Shown one piece after another: positions 60,598 through 64,000 of a stretch of 64,000 bases of DNA; positions within the stretch are counted from its first letter, which is position 1, and each line of letters starts with the position of its first letter. The stretch comes from Ziziphus jujuba. Taxonomy: Eukaryota; Streptophyta; Magnoliopsida; Rosales; Rhamnaceae. Made by a program: the position numbers and the translations under genes. The notes beneath the pieces were generated by a model, which worked only from the letters and a program-made list of their open reading frames with translations, did no database searches and was not told the origin of the DNA. The stretch spans positions 20,755,001-20,819,000 of the forward strand of contig NC_083386.1 of assembly GCF_031755915.1 (NCBI RefSeq), read 5' to 3'.

Positions 60598-63500
60598 TTA
60601 CTCATACACATGGGAAAGCCATGGATGTTCTAGTGCTTCCTTCGCAGTTGGGCGCCTCTCTGGATCGATTTCGAGTAAGCTTCTAATGAAATCAATGAAC
60701 CCAACGTCAGTGACTCGAAGGTGACTCTCCAAGGAGGATTCCTCAGGAATTATATATTCCAATTGGTTTGTCTCCTGTGCAAGATAAGATAGATAAAAGT
60801 TCAAAATATATTTAAAATCTCAGGCATAAAAGATTCCATGCTGGTGTATTGAAATACTTAAAAGTCATCATTTAATAAGCCTTGATCAGTCCCATTAAAA
60901 TATATCCCATTTGGTCTGCCTCTTTTCCTCCACAAAAGAATAAAGAATTCCATGATACTTATTAAGACAAACCAGATATATATATATAAAGAAGTTCTAA
61001 AATTGCTAAGCCAAACATTTTGCTTCTTTCACCGAAACAAAAGATGTGAGCTAGCAATAGCATCTTGAAATTCTCGAATGTAGACAGCGAGGACGGTTTA
61101 GGATTTTCCAAACAGAACAAGATAAGTAGACTCTCGCTGATAACCAAAGAGGGAGGGAGAGATGTAGGATGTTAACCTCATTTATATGATACAGATCATA
61201 TTCTTCTGTGAAGTACTTAGGTGTCTCTTGGCCTCTCTCTAACATATGCAGTTCAATAGGACCAAGCATCCCAATCATGCGTGCAAGGATCATGACAACC
61301 GCATCATTCAGAAACAGAACCTGTTTTTAAGAATTAAGAAATGAATTAGTACTCCGAATAAATAGCCTAAGGAACAATTCTTGAATGTAAAGTCAAGTCC
61401 AAACAGCATCATAATGAGAAGCTATGAATAGAACTAAGACATTTCCAGGATATACAAGCCTAGTGATCTCCTATGTCATGATATAACAATTCTAGCAAAT
61501 TCAGTATCATGAATTAGAAAAATGTAATAATAAATTTATTGTAATGAAAGAGCAATGCAGATTGAACACATACTTCCCCAGAGCATAACTCAGCCAAGAT
61601 ACAGCCAAGTGACCACATGTCAATCCTCTGATCATAAGGCAGGCCTAGGATGACTTCAGGAGCTCTGTATGAACGAGACTGCACATATAGGCACAAATTG
61701 TCAGTGTGAAAGCAACTACTTCCGAGATCAATGACCTTTATTTCGCATCTGCTGTAACTTTTGATGAGAATATTTTCAGGCTTTAAATCGCAGTGAATAA
61801 TTCCCAAGCGATGCAAATATTGCAATGCGTCTAAACATTGACGGGTTATCACCTGCAAAGAGTGCAATCAATAAGTTCCATGCCAGCAATGCTATAATTC
61901 TCTAATAGTTTGTTATGTCTCTGGATATTATCATCAAGAAGAAGTATCCTGTGTCATAATTATGAAGCATGTAAAGCTCTAGTACTGAAACTGTGGAGTT
62001 GTAACTTGCAACTTAAAACACACAGAGACAGATTTTTTTTTTTTTCACCAATACAAGCATCACAAAGCAATAGTGCAGTAAACACACCTGCAATCTTCTC
62101 ATTGTAAAATAAGCTTCTCCACCAGATTCTTGATTGAATTTTTGAAATTCATACAAGTTTGCTCGAAGGAGTTCACAAACAATGAAAAGATGCTCCTGTT
62201 GATTTTTATTGAGAAGAAAACATTACCACAGTGAATGAATAATAGAATCACATGCTCATGTAAAATTTATTTTTTGAAATATAAATATCCAATCACCCAA
62301 AAATTTATGACTTGACGATGTCTGCGTCCTGGATAAATAAATTTGGAACACTTTTTAATTCATGTGTTATTTTCACATGGGACGGGACATAGTCACATAC
62401 ATACCTGATGATAGAAGTAGTCATAGAGTCGGAGAATGTGATGTGCATCTGCAGGATCATGCTTGTTTACAAGCTTCAGAAGTTTTATCTCATCTAAACT
62501 CTGATCGAAAAAATCTTTATCATTTTTTATAATCTTCAAGCAAACATCAATCCCTGTGTGAAGATCATGAGCCTGTACAACCTTACTGAAAGCCGCCGAA
62601 CCTAAGTATTCAGTAATGTAATATCTGCCCGCAATAACAGAGTTTAGCACAACAGGCAGATCCTTATTCTCTTCAAATCCAGTCCTGTCACATGCCACAA
62701 TAGATGAGTACATACTTATTAACCTCAAAATACACAAGCTTTGTCAATGCTCAAAAAGTTGTCACCTTGAGCTTGTTTAGCAAGTAGAGAATAACCAACA
62801 AACCTGTTTTTTCTGTGTATGATTCTTAGATCGAATACTTCATACTCGTCTTCACGGGTACCGTACATTAAAATCTCATCAGCAGGAATGTTGACACCAT
62901 TTTCTGCTGCCTCTTGCTCATTGAGTTCTTTATTGATTTCATCATTCCCCACATCATAGTCGAAAATTCCATTCAGTATGAAATCTCTCTCTGTTACCTT
63001 AACATTTTGGTCAGAAGAACCTTTAGCAGAGTAGTTAGAACCCTTGTTTATACTTTTATGTGGATCTGTGTAAGGAATGTCATGGACAAGCTTTCCGAGA
63101 AAATCATTAGAATCGGTTTCTTTGATTAAGTAGTTGAAGGTTTCTGGATTTTCACTGCAGAATTCTCCGCCTCCTGTGCAACAATTGCTAAACGACGCTG
63201 AGCAACCATAGTGGGAACAAATCAAAGCATCTCCTTCGAAATCCTTTTCAAGCATATTCTTTTTATCAACCTGATAATAATCCATCAAAGGAACCTTACT
63301 TTCATCAACAACAGGAGCAACATTGAAAAGACATGTCTTGTCCAAGTAGTCAATGTCTAGTTCTGATCGGAATTTTTCAGATTTATGCTTCAAATCCAAC
63401 AAGTTGTCACATTGATTATCTGTTTCAGTGCTCATGATGAACTTATCCTCACTTGGACAACCCAAGAAATCAGGCCCTTTAAATGAGGGAGTCATGAAAT

Positions 63501-63652
63501 TTCCATCATCTTTCTCATCATACCAGAACAGGTCATTTTGCATATCAAAATCATGGCAATCGCGAGCTGTGCCAAATTGAGATAACCCTTCAGATGAAGC
63601 TTTGGAACTACCTTGAGTCGTTGATCGAATTCCATACGGATTTGTGAATTCT
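60598..63652 (-). CDS. DYRK-type dual-specificity protein kinase, 5' end missing
   Basis: Six exons on the minus strand: 63652-62804, 62684-62405, 62195-62088, 61852-61574, 61320-61177 and 60774-60598. The gene continues past the window edge; a possible earlier exon at about 63936-64000 is uncertain. A long acidic, Cys-containing N-terminal region ([33 protein letters not shown]) precedes the kinase domain: [20 protein letters not shown] (glycine loop, degenerate), VCLKIIKN (Lys), [12 protein letters not shown] (Cys instead of Arg, as in DYRKs), [10 protein letters not shown] (DLG for DFG, DYRK-like) and [20 protein letters not shown] activation loop. The C-terminus ends in HPWLSHVYE. It matches the plant DYRKP group (At2g40120 as I recall). 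Substrates are unknown. Confidence 0.85.
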
Positions 63653-63935
63653 ATTAAAAAAAAAAAAAAAAAATTAAAAGATTGAGACTTCTCAAATGTA
63701 CTAAGTACCAACTAAAAGAAAAAGAGAAATGAAGCAAAAAACATCATCGGAAAACTTTCTTCTAATATCTTTTTTCTTAGAATTTAATATGATTAGAAAT
63801 ATATTAATATCAGAAGAGGTCTGCAGTTTGTGTACTCTAAATTCACTAGAAATACTGCAAACATGCATATCAAACAAATTTTAGTAACAGAAAAGGCAGG
63901 CACAGGTATGAAAATGTGTTTGATGTACCCCTTGA

Positions 63936-64000
63936 CGATACCTTCATAGCAAATCCAAAAATTGGCAGCGATAAGGTACAGGTTTTGACAACTGGTTTTT
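63936..64000 (-). CDS. Possible further 5' exon of the DYRK-type kinase
   Basis: Reading the minus strand from the window edge, an open frame reaches a donor-like AAG|GTATCG at about 63935. A frame consistent with the next exon (which needs one carried base) ends ICYE, but another frame is also open. Too short to decide; the region could equally be intron. Confidence 0.25.

Noticed and set aside
1..64000. CRISPR arrays, operons or bacterial features
   Set aside because: None seen. Introns, plant protein families and LTR retrotransposons show nuclear plant DNA; the tandem repeats lack the repeat-spacer structure of CRISPR arrays.

Overview
This is a nuclear genomic window from a eudicot plant. 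It is AT-rich, the genes carry short exons with GT-AG introns, the intergenic DNA is full of (TA)n, (CT)n and poly-A/T tracts, and every recognisable protein has a plant-specific or plant-typical relative (ELF4, CRINKLY4-related kinase, plant two-domain PLC, NFXL2). I cannot name the species from the sequence alone.

Layout, left to right. 0.8-3.8 kb (+): PSF3 subunit of the GINS replication complex, six coding exons and a likely 5'-UTR intron. 4.8-5.3 kb (+): single-exon ELF4 clock gene, with a promoter that shows three short evening elements, one FHY3/FAR1-type site and an ACGT element. 5.3-7.4 kb: gene-poor, with a C26 tract and a G30 tract. 7.4-18.5 kb: a decayed Ty1/copia element on the minus strand (flanking repeat ATTTT), whose 5' LTR is split by a decayed minus-strand Ty3/gypsy element. 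19.4-21.7 kb (-): secretory-type cyclophilin with eight exons and one apparent GC-AG intron. 25.2-29.6 and 31.9-36.0 kb (+): tandem pair of phosphoinositide-specific phospholipase C genes, nine exons each. 37.2-42.4 kb (+): NF-X1-type zinc-finger protein (NFXL2-like), 13 exons, with a C-terminal membrane segment. 46.0-48.4 kb (-): intronless CRINKLY4-related receptor kinase (CCR3-like). 48.4-55.1 kb: long gene-poor stretch. 55.1-58.0 kb (-): HAD/SCP-type phosphatase, six exons. 60.6 kb to the right edge (-): DYRK-type kinase whose 5' end lies outside the window.

The genes do not form a pathway or operon. Their order nevertheless recalls conserved blocks in Arabidopsis: from memory, a cyclophilin, PLC7, CCR3 and a HAD phosphatase lie almost side by side on chromosome 3 (around At3g55920-At3g55960), and ELF4, PLC6 and a DYRK-like kinase lie close together on chromosome 2 (around At2g40080-At2g40120). 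The window looks like one ancestral block that contains both sets, interrupted by nested retrotransposons. This needs checking against the actual Arabidopsis annotation.

I found no clearly new biological system. The items most worth a second look are the ELF4 promoter architecture, the nested LTR elements that both lost the same catalytic aspartate of reverse transcriptase, splice-site oddities (a GC donor, acceptors fused to donor-like sequences, and decayed duplicates of acceptor plus exon start inside two introns), two MITE-like inverted repeats in PLC introns, and a recurring poly-T-to-G junction. Exon coordinates are my own manual splice calls, made by keeping reading frame and GT-AG borders; no transcript data were available.
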